Below are positions 44,543 through 53,772 of a DNA stretch of 64,000 nt, piece after piece. How positions within the stretch are numbered: the first letter of the stretch is position 1; each line of letters starts with the position of its first letter. The translations under genes and the position numbers were made by a program. Origin of the DNA: Ensifer sp. IC4062 (GTDB lineage Bacteria; Pseudomonadota; Alphaproteobacteria; Rhizobiales; Rhizobiaceae); the NCBI RefSeq assembly GCF_020193575.1, contig NZ_JADYVD010000037.1:1-64000 (forward strand), written 5' to 3'. The notes under the pieces were generated by a model, which saw nothing but the letters and a program-made list of their open reading frames with translations, made no database searches and was not told the DNA's origin.

Positions 44543-45544
44543 ATGAGCGCGGCGGTCGAGGAAAGTTTTGACGAGGCGGGGCGGCGATCCGTCACGCTGC
44601 CTTTTGCCCGGATCTGGCGTAGCGGGCTTCTTGCGGGCGGCACCTGGCTTGTGGCGGCAGCGCTGACCTACGGGCTGCCCGATGTCATTAGTTGGGGCGC
44701 GACGGAGCTATTTGCGGCCGTCGTGCTCACCGGCGCGGGCATTCTTCTTGCGCTCTCCGTGACGGTCCACCGGCTTGGCAGCGTGGGCCGCACGCTCGTC
44801 CACTATGGACCCTGGTTCGTCGTGCTCGGCCTCTGGTTCGCCGCGTGGGAGGTGGTGACGGCCAAGCTTGGCTGGCTGCCAAAACCCTTCTTTTCGCCGC
44901 CGCAGGGCCTCTTGCAAGCCTATGTTACAGACTGGGAGCGGCTGCTCATCTGCATCGCTTATACTGGCCGCCTCTGGGGACTCGGCTTTTTCTCGGGCAT
45001 TGTCGTTGGCTTTGCCGGTGGCGTGGCGCTCGGCTGGTCGAAGCGGTTCGCGTATTGGGGCATGCCGCTCTTGAAACTCATCGGCCCGGTGCCGGCAAGT
45101 GCCTGGATCCCTTGCATCTTCTTCATCTTCCCGACGACGTTCCAGGCCTCGATCTTCCTCGTGGCGCTGGCGTCCGGCATTCCCGTAGCGATCCTTACAG
45201 CGGCCGGGGTCAGCCAGGTGAACCGGTCCTTCTATGATGTGGCGCGCACGCTCGGGGCAGACAACCGCTTCCTCGTCTTGAAGGTGGCGATCCCGGCCTC
45301 GCTGCCGAACGTCTTTGTCGGCGTCTTCATGGGGCTTTACTACTCATTCGCCGTGCTGGTGGTGGCCGAAATGCTCGGCGCCAAGTTCGGCCTCGGCTGG
45401 TATCTCCAGTTCAACACGGCTTACTCGGCTTACGCCAACGTCTATGCGGCTCTCATCATCATGGCTCTGATCTGCGCGGGGCTCGTGCGCCTGCTCTTCC
45501 TCGTGCGCGACCGCCTTCTCGGTTGGCAGAGGGGGATTCTCTAA
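44543..45544 (+). CDS. ABC transporter permease, SsuC/TauC family
   Basis: 333 residues. An N-terminal extension with two extra hydrophobic segments precedes the usual six-span core: GPWFVVLGLWFAAWEVV, then the coupling loop VNRSFYDVARTLGADNRFLVLKVAIPASLPNVFVG. Four bases after the binding-protein stop; its TAA is directly followed by the ATG of the ATPase gene. Confidence 0.87.
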   Translation: MSAAVEESFDEAGRRSVTLPFARIWRSGLLAGGTWLVAAALTYGLPDVISWGATELFAAVVLTGAGILLALSVTVHRLGSVGRTLVHYGPWFVVLGLWFAAWEVVTAKLGWLPKPFFSPPQGLLQAYVTDWERLLICIAYTGRLWGLGFFSGIVVGFAGGVALGWSKRFAYWGMPLLKLIGPVPASAWIPCIFFIFPTTFQASIFLVALASGIPVAILTAAGVSQVNRSFYDVARTLGADNRFLVLKVAIPASLPNVFVGVFMGLYYSFAVLVVAEMLGAKFGLGWYLQFNTAYSAYANVYAALIIMALICAGLVRLLFLVRDRLLGWQRGIL

Positions 45545-46333
45545 ATGTCTTTGGCCTTACTGAGAGCCAGCTTTCCGAACAGCATTGCGCTCGACGTCGA
45601 CGGCGTTTCCCATCGTTACGAAATCGACGGAAGTGCGCTTCAGGTTCTCGACAACGTGAGTCTCACGATCGAACGGGGCGAGTTTGTCGCGCTGCTTGGA
45701 CCCTCCGGCTGCGGCAAGTCCACGCTGCTGCGCCTTGCAGCCGGGCTGGAGACGCCAACGACCGGTGCCGTGCTGGCAGACGGCCGGCCGATAACCGCGC
45801 CGAACCCGGACCGCATCCTCGTTTTCCAGGACGCGACGCTCTTTCCCTGGCGCACGGTTCGCGCCAATGTTGCGACGGGCCTTGAAGCGCGTGGCGTCAT
45901 CCGCGAGCGGGAATACCGCATCGGCGAGGTGCTGAGACTGGTGAAGCTGGAAGGTTTTGCCGATTTCTATGCGCACCAGCTTTCCGGCGGCATGGCGCAG
46001 CGGGCCGCGCTCGCTCGCGCCCTCGTCAATGACCCGAAGCTGCTCCTGCTTGACGAACCTTTCGGCAAGCTCGATTCGCTGACGCGGCTGAAGATGCAGA
46101 ACGAACTTCTCCACCTCTGGAAGAGCGGCGGCTTCACGGCGCTGCTCGTCACGCACGATGTAGAGGAGGCGCTGCTGCTCGCCGACCGCGTCATCGTGCT
46201 GTCGGACCGGCCGGCCTCCATCGTCGCGGAAGTGCGTGTCGAGCAGCCCCATCCGCGCCGACGGGATAGTGCCAATCTCGTCGCGCTGCGCCGCTCGTTG
46301 CTCGAAAAGCTCGGGATTTCCCATGATGCCTAG
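45545..46333 (+). CDS. ABC transporter ATP-binding protein, SsuB/TauB family
   Basis: 262 residues. Walker A GPSGCGKST, Q loop VFQDATLFPWRTV, signature LSGGMAQRAALARAL, Walker B KLLLLDEPFGKLDS, switch LVTHDVEEALLLADR. Energises the importer with the preceding permease and binding protein. Its last codons overlap a short membrane-protein gene. Confidence 0.9.
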   Translation: MSLALLRASFPNSIALDVDGVSHRYEIDGSALQVLDNVSLTIERGEFVALLGPSGCGKSTLLRLAAGLETPTTGAVLADGRPITAPNPDRILVFQDATLFPWRTVRANVATGLEARGVIREREYRIGEVLRLVKLEGFADFYAHQLSGGMAQRAALARALVNDPKLLLLDEPFGKLDSLTRLKMQNELLHLWKSGGFTALLVTHDVEEALLLADRVIVLSDRPASIVAEVRVEQPHPRRRDSANLVALRRSLLEKLGISHDA

Positions 46334-46619
46334 CGGACGAACCTATCAGGTTGTGTTTGTCGCCGGAGGGGTCGTTGCGCTGCTTGCCCTCGGCTGGTGG
46401 TGGCTGATCTTCAGTAAGGTCGTCGAGAACGATTACCTGACCGTCGGCCAGGCGGTCACCTGCATCGTGGACGCGAGCGATCTTTGCGCGCTCGCTCAGG
46501 CGCTCTGCACCAACGACCATCTCTACGGAATCCGGTGGTACGCGCCGGAAGCCTTCTGGGCCGCTGCGGCCGTCCTCGTCGCGGGCGTCCTTTTGTCCGC
46601 CCGTCCCTCGCGCGCCTGA
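46323..46619 (+). CDS. Small two-span membrane protein of the importer operon
   Basis: 98 residues starting with two ATGs (46323, 46326) inside the end of the ATPase gene. Hydrophobic spans VVFVAGGVVALLALGWWWLIF and, after a Cys-bearing loop (AVTCIVDASDLCALAQALC), AFWAAAAVLVAGVLLSA. Three Cys in the loop on the outer side could form disulfides or bind a ligand. The overlap and the next gene 26 bases on place it within the operon. Family not recognised; it may be an accessory to the importer. Confidence 0.6.
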   Translation: MMPSGRTYQVVFVAGGVVALLALGWWWLIFSKVVENDYLTVGQAVTCIVDASDLCALAQALCTNDHLYGIRWYAPEAFWAAAAVLVAGVLLSARPSRA

Positions 46620-46645
46620 GGGCGCCTTATCCAAGGAGTAGTTTC

Positions 46646-48007
46646 ATGACGATCCACCAATCTCCCGAGGCTGCCGAGCAGGATATCGTGCAAGCGCCGA
46701 CCGGGACTGCGACTTTCAAGAGCCGGCATCCGGAAACAATTGCGCTGCACGGCGGTAGCTTCCGCTTCGATCCGGCCAGCGGCGCGGTGGCCGTGCCGAT
46801 CTATCAGACCACGTCCTTCCAGCTGCCCGGTACGGACGGCGCCGACAAGCTCTTCGCATTGGAAGCCCCCGGTCACCTCTATACCCGGGTCTCCAACCCG
46901 ACACAGGACGCTTTCGAGCAGCGCCTTGCGGAACTTGAGGGCGGTGCGGCCGCGTTGGCGCTCTCTTCCGGCCAGGCAGCCTCGGCCTTCGCCATCCTCA
47001 ATGTCGCGAGCACCGGCGACAATATCGTCAGCGCTGCCGGCCTCTACGGCGGCACCTGGGCGCTCTTTGCCGCTACATTGAAGCGTTTCGGTATCGAGAC
47101 ACGCTTCGTCGATGCGGCGGACCCGAAGGCCTTCGAGAAAGCGACCGACGAGCGCACTCGCGCATACTACGCGGAATCCCTGCCAAACCCGAAATTGGAG
47201 GTCTTCCCTATCGCCGAGGTGGCCGCCATCGGCCGGCGTCACGGCATTCCGTTGATCGTCGACAACACGGCCGCCCCCCTCATTATCCGGCCGCTGGAGC
47301 ACGGCGCCGCAGTCGTCGTCTATTCGACGACGAAATATATCGGTGGCCACGGCACCTCGATCGGCGGCGCGATCATCGATAGCGGCACGTTCCCGTGGGC
47401 GGAGCATCCGACCCGCCAGCCGAATCTCACAGAACCGGATCCGAGCTACCAGGGCAAGACCTGGATCGAGAAGGCGGCGGCGATCGCTTTCCATCCCTAT
47501 ATCCTGCGCGCACGTGCCGTGCTGCTGCGTGATCTCGGCGCGGCGATCAGCCCGCAGAATGCCTTCCAGTTCATCCAGGGTCTCGAAACCCTGCCGCTGC
47601 GTTTGCGCCAACACAATGAGAATGCGGTCAAGGTCGCCGAGTATCTCAAGGATCACCCAAAGGTGGAGCGCGTGATCTTCCCAAAATTCCAGGAAGGCAC
47701 CGCGCGGGCACGGGCGGAAAAATATCTCAAAGCCGGCCACTTCGGCGCGCTTGTCGGCTTCGAGCTGAAGGGCGGACGCGAGGCGGGACGCCGCTTCATC
47801 GATTCCCTCCAGCTGTTCTATCACCTGGCAAACATCGGAGACGCCCGGTCGCTCGCGATCCATCCGTCGACGACGACGCACTCCCAGTTATCGCTGGAGG
47901 ACCAACTGGCGACTGGCGTGACGCCCGGCTACGTGCGGCTGTCCATCGGACTGGAGCATCCGGACGACCTGATTTTTGATCTGGATCGTGCAATCGCGCT
48001 CGCGTGA
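46646..48007 (+). CDS. metY: O-acetylhomoserine sulfhydrylase-family PLP enzyme
   Basis: 453 residues, Cys/Met metabolism PLP family. HPETIALHGGSFRFDPASGAVAVPIYQTTSF, YTRVSNPTQDAFEQRLAELEGG, SSGQAASAFAIL, VDNTAAPLIIRPLEHGA and the Schiff-base Lys in YSTTKYIGGHGTSIGG; the length and C-terminal HPSTTTHSQLS fit MetY more than cystathionine enzymes. It adds sulfide or a thiol to O-acetylhomoserine, so it can capture sulfur freed by the operon. AAGGAG precedes the ATG at 46646. Confidence 0.88.
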   Translation: MTIHQSPEAAEQDIVQAPTGTATFKSRHPETIALHGGSFRFDPASGAVAVPIYQTTSFQLPGTDGADKLFALEAPGHLYTRVSNPTQDAFEQRLAELEGGAAALALSSGQAASAFAILNVASTGDNIVSAAGLYGGTWALFAATLKRFGIETRFVDAADPKAFEKATDERTRAYYAESLPNPKLEVFPIAEVAAIGRRHGIPLIVDNTAAPLIIRPLEHGAAVVVYSTTKYIGGHGTSIGGAIIDSGTFPWAEHPTRQPNLTEPDPSYQGKTWIEKAAAIAFHPYILRARAVLLRDLGAAISPQNAFQFIQGLETLPLRLRQHNENAVKVAEYLKDHPKVERVIFPKFQEGTARARAEKYLKAGHFGALVGFELKGGREAGRRFIDSLQLFYHLANIGDARSLAIHPSTTTHSQLSLEDQLATGVTPGYVRLSIGLEHPDDLIFDLDRAIALA

Positions 48008-48159
48008 GGCCGCGGGATCCGTGTGCGCATGAGCACCTCCGGCGTTGATACATGCGCCGGGCACACCCGTTCCGCGGTTTGAACGGCTTGGAACCTCGAT
48101 CCGCGCCTTTTGATGCATCGGCCTTCCAGCCAGCATATCCCCTTCCTTTCGAGGATCAC

Positions 48160-49200
48160 ATGACCATCCACACCAAGTCCGTCCATCTGCCGACGATCGA
48201 CTTTTCCCGCTTTCACGGCGATGCCACCGAGCGCGAGGAATTCATCAAGGAACTGACCCGCGTGCTGCACGATCACGGATTCTTCTATCTCATCGGCCAT
48301 GGCGTGCCTCAAAGCCTGATCGACGAGGTGCTCGCTGCCTCGAAGCGCTTCTTCGCCCTGCCGGAGGCAGACAAGCTGTCGATCGAAATGGTGAAGTCGC
48401 CGCATTTCCGTGGTTATAATCGCGCCGGCTACGAGCGCACCCGCGGCGAACAGGACTGGCGCGAACAACTCGACATCAACACGGAAGGCGAGCCGGTCCA
48501 AGCTGGTCCGGACACGCCGTGGAACCGGCTCTATGGCCCCAACCAATGGCCGGAAGCGCTGCCGGAATTGAAGCCGTTGCTCTTGCGCTACCAGGCGGAA
48601 GTGACCCGCATCGGCATCGACGTGCTGAAGGCCATCGCGCTTGCGCTCGGCCAGCCGGAGAACGCCTTTGCCGAAATTTACGATCCCTCGCCCTCCCAGC
48701 TCCTGAAGCTCATCCGCTATCCAGGCCGTGAGGCCGCCGGCAGCGATCAGGGGGTCGGGGCGCACAAGGATGGTGGCTTCGTCACCGTGCTTCTCCAGGA
48801 CACGACACCGGGCCTGCGCATCCGCACGGAAGAGGGCACCTGGATCGAGGCTCCTCCGGTGCCGGGCACCTTCGTAATCAACAGCGGTGAACTCCTTGAA
48901 TTGGCGACGAACGGCTTCGTGCGCGCCGACGTGCATGATGTCGTCACGCCGCCCGCCGGCACCGAGCGCTTTTCCGTCGCTTTCTTCCTCGGCGCCCGAT
49001 ACGACGCCGCGATCCCGGTGATCCCGCTGCCGGAAGATCTGAAGCGCGGCGAGCGCGGCGTCACGGTTGACCCACTAAACCCGATCTTCCGCGAGGTCGG
49101 CATCAACCACCTGAAGAGCCGCCTGCGCTCCCATCCGGATGTCGCGGCAAAGCACCATCCAGACCTGCTGCACCTCCTTGAGCTACCGGCAAAGGCCTGA
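48160..49200 (+). CDS. 2-oxoglutarate/Fe(II)-dependent dioxygenase, isopenicillin N synthase-like
   Basis: 346 residues. The N-terminal LPTIDFSRF and HGFFYLIGHGVPQSLIDEVLAASKRFFALP are DIOX_N features; the Fe site reads AHKDGGFVTVLLQD (His-x-Asp) and DVHDVVTPP (His), with RFSVAFFLG giving the Arg for 2-oxoglutarate. Not TauD-like in sequence, but could oxidise a sulfur-bearing substrate brought by the importer. ATG 48160 follows GAGG; the frame upstream is open for 36 codons. Confidence 0.85.
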   Translation: MTIHTKSVHLPTIDFSRFHGDATEREEFIKELTRVLHDHGFFYLIGHGVPQSLIDEVLAASKRFFALPEADKLSIEMVKSPHFRGYNRAGYERTRGEQDWREQLDINTEGEPVQAGPDTPWNRLYGPNQWPEALPELKPLLLRYQAEVTRIGIDVLKAIALALGQPENAFAEIYDPSPSQLLKLIRYPGREAAGSDQGVGAHKDGGFVTVLLQDTTPGLRIRTEEGTWIEAPPVPGTFVINSGELLELATNGFVRADVHDVVTPPAGTERFSVAFFLGARYDAAIPVIPLPEDLKRGERGVTVDPLNPIFREVGINHLKSRLRSHPDVAAKHHPDLLHLLELPAKA

Positions 49201-49322
49201 TGGCGACCAGCAAGCCCCCATGGTCCAGGCTGGACGGCCGAGTCAGAGGTGAAGATGGATCTTCTGCAGTCGGCGTGCGCCATCCGTTTCCCCAGACGGG
49301 CCAACCGACGGAGATTGTTCGC

Positions 49323-49955
49323 ATGGCATCGTTCGCATCTGAGGCCGAGACCCTTATCCTTCCAGGTCTGAACGGTTCACCCGAAGGCCATTGGCAGCGG
49401 TACTGGGCGCGTGACCAGGTAGGCAGTCGCGTCGTCGAGCAGGATGACTGGACGTGTCCTTCTCTCAATAGCTGGCGTGCACGTCTAGAAGATGAAATTG
49501 CCGCGGCGGAGGGTGACGTTTGGCTGGTCGGTCACAGTCTTGGCTGCATCCTCGCGGCGTATCTTGCCGAAAGGCCGATAGCGTCGCGCGTGCGCGGTGC
49601 GCTCCTCGTTGCGCCGTGCGACCTGGAAACCACGGAAAACATGCACCCTTGCGTGATCAAGTTCGGCGCCATGCCGCTCAAGCGGCTCCCGTTCCGGAGC
49701 CTCGTCGTTGGAAGTATCGATGATCCCTACATGAGCATCGGTCTCCTCAGGCTGACGGCGCGCGCATGGGGCAGTGCGCTCGTCGACATTGGTGCGGCGG
49801 GCCATATAAATATCGCCAGCGGCTTCGGCCTCTGGCAGGCCGGATATGCACTCCTCGAGCTGCTGAAGTCACAGGGCGAGGGGCCGGCTTACAACTGTGC
49901 AGCCGACCGGTTTTTTTCATCGGCGCTCGCTGGCAGTGGACTGGCGATGGACTGA
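49323..49955 (+). CDS. Small serine hydrolase, RBBP9/YdeN family
   Basis: 210 residues. ETLILPGLNGSPEGHWQRYWA and the nucleophile VWLVGHSLGCILAAYLA match the RBBP9/YdeN esterase family; a late GAAGHINIASGFG holds the catalytic His, and IDDPYMS the Asp. ATG 49323 has GGAG upstream. Last gene of the + operon. Substrate unknown, perhaps an ester intermediate of organosulfur breakdown. Confidence 0.75.
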   Translation: MASFASEAETLILPGLNGSPEGHWQRYWARDQVGSRVVEQDDWTCPSLNSWRARLEDEIAAAEGDVWLVGHSLGCILAAYLAERPIASRVRGALLVAPCDLETTENMHPCVIKFGAMPLKRLPFRSLVVGSIDDPYMSIGLLRLTARAWGSALVDIGAAGHINIASGFGLWQAGYALLELLKSQGEGPAYNCAADRFFSSALAGSGLAMD

Positions 49956-49958
49956 CGC

Positions 49959-49993
49959 CTCTCCCCCGAACACGTTCAGCCGTTTCGGGAGAG
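49959..49993. terminator. Hairpin between convergent operons
   Basis: CTCTCCC...CGAA (49959-49970) pairs with TTTCGGGAGAG (49983-49993) with a small bulge. No T-run. A second perfect nine-base hairpin, GGGCATCGC/GCGATGCCC (50069-50077 and 50092-50100), surrounds the tauC stop codon. Together they probably end transcription from both sides. Confidence 0.5.
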
Positions 49994-50083
49994 ATGACAC
50001 AAGTACGAAAGGTTAGAGCACCCCGCGCGAATCCCAATTCACGCGGGTTGCCGAGATGCGGAAAATTGGGGCATCGCGGGCCA

Positions 50084-50971
50084 TTACCTATGCGATGCCC
50101 AGGGGACGAGCCGCCGCTCTATCAGCCGGGCGACGTACTCCAGGAGAATGGCGATCAGCGCGATAACGACGATGCCAGCAATGACGACGTCGGTAACGAG
50201 GAACTGTGCCGCCGACTGGATCATGAAACCGATGCCGCTCGTCGCTGCGACGAGTTCGGCCGCGACCAATGTCGTCCAGCCAGCGCCAAGCGCGATGCGG
50301 ACGCCGGTAAGAATGGACGGGACGGCACTCGGCAGGACGACCTGTACAAGGACCTGCCTCGGGGTTGCGCCGAGCGAGCGCGCCGCGTTGACATGATCTC
50401 GCGAGACCGAACGCACGCCTGCGGACGTCGATAATATGATCGAGGGCAGCATGGCCAGCGCGATTACGGTGATCTTGGATGTTTCGCCGATGCCGATCCA
50501 GATGATGATGAGCGGCAGGTAGGCCAGCGGGGGCAGGGGACGCAGGAACTCAACAACAGGGTCGAGTATGCCGCGGCCGATGCGGCTCGTTCCGACGGCC
50601 AAGCCTGCGGGAATGCCGATCAGGATCGAGGCGATCAGGGCGCCAAAGATGCGATAGAGGCTCGCGCCGACGTGCTCGAAAAGTGTCGCGTCGACGAAGC
50701 CCGTGACGATCAGGTTGTAGGTCGCGATGACGACCTGGTGGGGCGATGGCAGGAACACCGGCGAGACCAGCTCATGGGCAGAGGCAAGGCTCCACAGCCC
50801 GAGGATAACGGCAACGGTGAGGGTGGAAATCACGACGATGGGGATGGGCTTTGGCGTGCCGGCGGCTCCTGTGGCAGGCTTTGCGCCAGGCGTCTCGTTG
50901 TCACTCGAGCGTTCGGCCGCTTCTGCTTCGGCAAGCCGCGATACCGGGCGAAGTTCTGTCAACAGCGTCAT
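50084..50971 (-). CDS. tauC: Taurine-type ABC transporter permease
   Basis: 295 residues. Six core membrane segments after a polar N-terminus of about 45 residues; FLRPLPPLAYLPLIIIWIGIGETSKITVIALAMLPSII and VNAARSLGATPRQVLVQVVLPSAVPSILTGVRIALG with the coupling loop are characteristic of TauC/SsuC. Overlaps tauB by 4 bases. No tauD gene follows. Confidence 0.88.
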   Translation of the reverse strand: MTLLTELRPVSRLAEAEAAERSSDNETPGAKPATGAAGTPKPIPIVVISTLTVAVILGLWSLASAHELVSPVFLPSPHQVVIATYNLIVTGFVDATLFEHVGASLYRIFGALIASILIGIPAGLAVGTSRIGRGILDPVVEFLRPLPPLAYLPLIIIWIGIGETSKITVIALAMLPSIILSTSAGVRSVSRDHVNAARSLGATPRQVLVQVVLPSAVPSILTGVRIALGAGWTTLVAAELVAATSGIGFMIQSAAQFLVTDVVIAGIVVIALIAILLEYVARLIERRLVPWASHR

Positions 50972-51774
50972 GCGGCGGCCTCGTTCGGGAGCGAATGGAT
51001 CAAGCTCGTCAAGGCGTCATGCAGGCGCTTGAACGATGGCGATGCCTTGATCTTCTCAGTCGGGGTACCGGCCAGCACCTCGGCGCTGAAGCCGGCTTCG
51101 ATCTCGGCGGTGAGGCGGCCGGGGTGGGGAGAAAGCACCAGCACGCGCGAAGCGAGGATGAGGGCTTCGTCAATGCTGTGGGTGATGAGAACCGCGCCGG
51201 CCCCGCTGCGGTGCTGGACGCGCAGGAGCAACTCCTGCATGCGCGAGCGCGTCAACGCGTCGAGCGCGCCAAGCGGCTCGTCGAGTAGGAGGAAGCGCGG
51301 CTCTGCTGCCAGCGCGCGGGCGATGCCGACGCGCTGGCGCATGCCGCCGGAAAGCTCCCAGATGTGGCGCTCGCCCGCGTCCCCAAGGCCCACCAGTTCC
51401 AGTAGCTGTTGTGCGCGCTCGTGGCGCGCGGCACGTGACACGCCGTTCAGCTTCAGCGGAAAGGCCACGTTGTCGCGGGCATTGAGCCATGGGTAGAGCG
51501 CGTCGTCCTGGAACACGACTGCCCGGTCGGCGCCGGGGCCTTGGATCGGCACGTCGTCGACGGCAATCGTGCCAGATGTTGGTGCGATGAAGCCGGCTGC
51601 AAGGTTCAGCAGGCTCGTCTTGCCGGACCCGGACCGGCCGATAATGGCGATGAGTTCGTGCGAGGCGACCTGCAGGTTGATGCCATTGAGAACGAAACGG
51701 TCGTCATTTGCGGCACGAAGCCCCGCTCGTGGCGGGTAGCGTAGCGAAACGTCGCGAAAGGACAAAACACTCAT
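50968..51774 (-). CDS. tauB: Taurine-type ABC transporter ATP-binding protein
   Basis: 268 residues. Walker A GRSGSGKTSLLNL, VFQDDALYPWLNARDNVAFPL (Q loop as in TauB/SsuB), signature LSGGMRQRVGIARAL, Walker B FLLLDEPLGALDA, switch LITHSIDEALILA. Follows tauA after 84 bases. Confidence 0.9.
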   Translation of the reverse strand: MSVLSFRDVSLRYPPRAGLRAANDDRFVLNGINLQVASHELIAIIGRSGSGKTSLLNLAAGFIAPTSGTIAVDDVPIQGPGADRAVVFQDDALYPWLNARDNVAFPLKLNGVSRAARHERAQQLLELVGLGDAGERHIWELSGGMRQRVGIARALAAEPRFLLLDEPLGALDALTRSRMQELLLRVQHRSGAGAVLITHSIDEALILASRVLVLSPHPGRLTAEIEAGFSAEVLAGTPTEKIKASPSFKRLHDALTSLIHSLPNEAAA

Positions 51775-51858
51775 GGAAGGGTCCTCCTCTGCGTAGGGTG
51801 GCGACCCGGTCGTGCTCCCACGCTCGGGCCGCTGGTCCGCCGCAGGACGGGTGTTGCC

Positions 51859-52863
51859 TCAGTGGGCGAGCTTGGCCGCATCCGTGACCCATCGGGTAGA
51901 TACGTAAGGTGAATAGTCCGAAAGGGCTGCAGGGATCTTGCCTTGCTCGAGCAGGAAGGCGGACGTGTCGGCTACTGCCTTTGTCGTGCCGCCGCCGAGC
52001 AGCGCCTCGCCGAGCTGTTCTTCCAACGTCGGGAAGGTGTAGCCCTTCAGCAGGGCGGGGACCTCTTCTCGCTTGGCTCCGGTCAAGCGTGCGATCTTCT
52101 CGGCTTCCGGCGAAGTTGCGTTCCAGGCGTCCGGGTTAGCGCGATAGGCCGCTGTTGCGTCACCTGTCACCTTGACGAAAGCCGTCACGACGTCAGCATG
52201 CTCTTCGGCGAACTTCTTGCTGACGATCCAGGCATCGAAGGTCGGGCCGCCCCAGTCGGCGACGTCCGCCGAGGTCGCAAGTACCGTGCCCGACTTTTTC
52301 AACTGGGCCAGAACGGGATCCCAGACATAGGCGCCATCGATGTCTCCACGCTCCCAGGCGGCGGCGATTTCAGGCGGGCGCAGGTTGAGGATTTCGACGG
52401 CTTTCGGTTCGACGTTCCAGTGCTTGAGTGCCGTCAGCAGGCTGTAGTGGGCTGTGGAGACGAAGGGCGTCGCGATCTTCTTGCCGACGAGGTCCTCCGG
52501 CTTTGCGATCGACCTGACCGCCAGCGCCTCCGCCTCGCTGATCAGCCCGACGACGAAGATGGTCTCGACGGGCAACTCGCGGCTGGCCGCGGCCGCAAGC
52601 GGGGAGGACCCGACATAGCCGATGTCGAGCGAGCCTGACGCGATCGCCGCGATCACGTCTGCTCCGCCGTCAAACTTCTGCCAGTTGATCTTTGCGCCGG
52701 TGGCCTTCTCGTAGGTGCCGTCGGCTTGGGGAACCCGGGATGGCTCCACGATCGGCTGATAGCCAATGTTCAACGTCACTTCTTCTGCAGCCGCCGACTG
52801 GAGCTGAGCGGTAAAGGCAACGGCAATCGTTGCCGCCAACAGGGTCCTGCGGGTTATGTTCAT
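51859..52863 (-). CDS. tauA: Taurine-type periplasmic binding protein
   Basis: 334 residues, signal peptide ending SAAA-EE. LNIGYQPIVEPSRVPQADGTYEKATGAKINWQKFDGGADVIAAIASGSLDIGYVGSSPLAAAASRELP and RPPEIAAAWERGDIDGAYVWDPVL closely follow TauA. First gene of tauABC. The motif at 52921-52946 lies just upstream. Confidence 0.92.
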   Translation of the reverse strand: MNITRRTLLAATIAVAFTAQLQSAAAEEVTLNIGYQPIVEPSRVPQADGTYEKATGAKINWQKFDGGADVIAAIASGSLDIGYVGSSPLAAAASRELPVETIFVVGLISEAEALAVRSIAKPEDLVGKKIATPFVSTAHYSLLTALKHWNVEPKAVEILNLRPPEIAAAWERGDIDGAYVWDPVLAQLKKSGTVLATSADVADWGGPTFDAWIVSKKFAEEHADVVTAFVKVTGDATAAYRANPDAWNATSPEAEKIARLTGAKREEVPALLKGYTFPTLEEQLGEALLGGGTTKAVADTSAFLLEQGKIPAALSDYSPYVSTRWVTDAAKLAH

Positions 52864-53223
52864 GGTCCTCTCCTCGATCTGATACTCTTACCCGGTTACT
52901 GCATGCGGGCTGATCTTCAAGCTATATAATCAATAAAATTAGTAGAGAACGTTTCGTCTCATTGTTCTGGGCCGCCGCAATTTATTTTGCGTCACCTGGT
53001 AGCGAAGAAGAAAATGGTCGCCGCCCGAGGCCGAGGATCATTGTGCATCCCGAGAACCTCCTCGACACGATCCTGTTCGAGCTTTGCAACGCCGAAATTC
53101 CTATCTTCCAAGGATCGACTTGGCTGCAGTTCGTTGCTGCGACGCGCCGCTGCCATCATTGAGGACGAGGGGAAAAGAAGCCGACGGGCGGAGAATTGCA
53201 GGGGGGCGCTCGGGCGCCGGCAC
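52864..53223. other. Intergenic region between tauA and the flavin reductase gene
   Basis: 360 bases. Left part AT-rich with the regulatory motif and presumably the tauABC promoter; right part holds no recognisable gene or terminator. Confidence 0.45.
52921..52946 (-). promoter_or_regulatory. Sulfur-locus motif before tauA
   Basis: On +: GCTATATAATCAATAAAATT then AGTAGA. On the coding strand it reads TCTACTAATTTTATTGATTA, matching TACACTAAATTTATGGATAT before the AapJ-like gene at most positions. Core 66-71 bases before tauA. Confidence 0.55.
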
Positions 53224-53772
53224 TCAGCCTTTCAGCGGGGCGAAACCGCCGTATCGGCCGTTGTTGTAGACGAGCGACTGGCCACCGCCGACAAGCACTT
53301 CGACCACGCGGCCGAGGATAATGCCGTGGCTGTGGCGCTCGATGATCTCGTCCACCTCGCAATCGATGGCGGCCAGTGCCCCCACCAATACGGGAGCGCC
53401 GCTTAGACGCGTCGTCCAGTTCGCGCCTTCATAGCGTGCCTCGCCCTTCGTTCCACCAAATCCGGCAAACCGGTTTGCGACGGCCTCATGCTCGCTTGCG
53501 AGTATGTTGACGCAGAAGTGGCCGTGGCGCCGAATGATCGGGAAGGTGGACGAGGCGCGGTTTATGTTGACAATCATCGTCGGCGGCTCCAGCGACAGAG
53601 CTGTCGCGGAGGTCACTGTCGCTCCGGTCCGGTCCGGTCCCACGCCGGCGCTGATCACGGAGACGGCGCCGCACACTGTTCGCATCGCCGCCTTCAACAG
53701 AGCGGGATCGATGATCGCACCCGCGGTCGCGACGTCCTCCCGCGCGTTGCACGTCAACTTGGCCATGTTCAT
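53224..53772 (-). CDS. Flavin reductase domain protein
   Basis: 182 residues. ALLKAAMRTVCGAVSVISAG, GATVTSATALSLEPPTMIVNINRASSTFPII, HFCVNILASEHEAVANRFAG and GVAALDCEV-like GALAAIDCEVDEIIERHSHGIILGRV match the HpaC/SsuE-like flavin reductase domain. It probably supplies FMNH2 to the nearby monooxygenases (38414, 60211, 63381) and SfnB-type enzymes. ATG 53772 follows GGGGAGA at six bases. Confidence 0.9.
   Translation of the reverse strand: MNMAKLTCNAREDVATAGAIIDPALLKAAMRTVCGAVSVISAGVGPDRTGATVTSATALSLEPPTMIVNINRASSTFPIIRRHGHFCVNILASEHEAVANRFAGFGGTKGEARYEGANWTTRLSGAPVLVGALAAIDCEVDEIIERHSHGIILGRVVEVLVGGGQSLVYNNGRYGGFAPLKG

Noticed and set aside
46523-47881. 452-codon minus-strand frame over the MetY-type gene
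   Set aside because: It is the mirror of a strongly conserved PLP enzyme; no recognisable domain.
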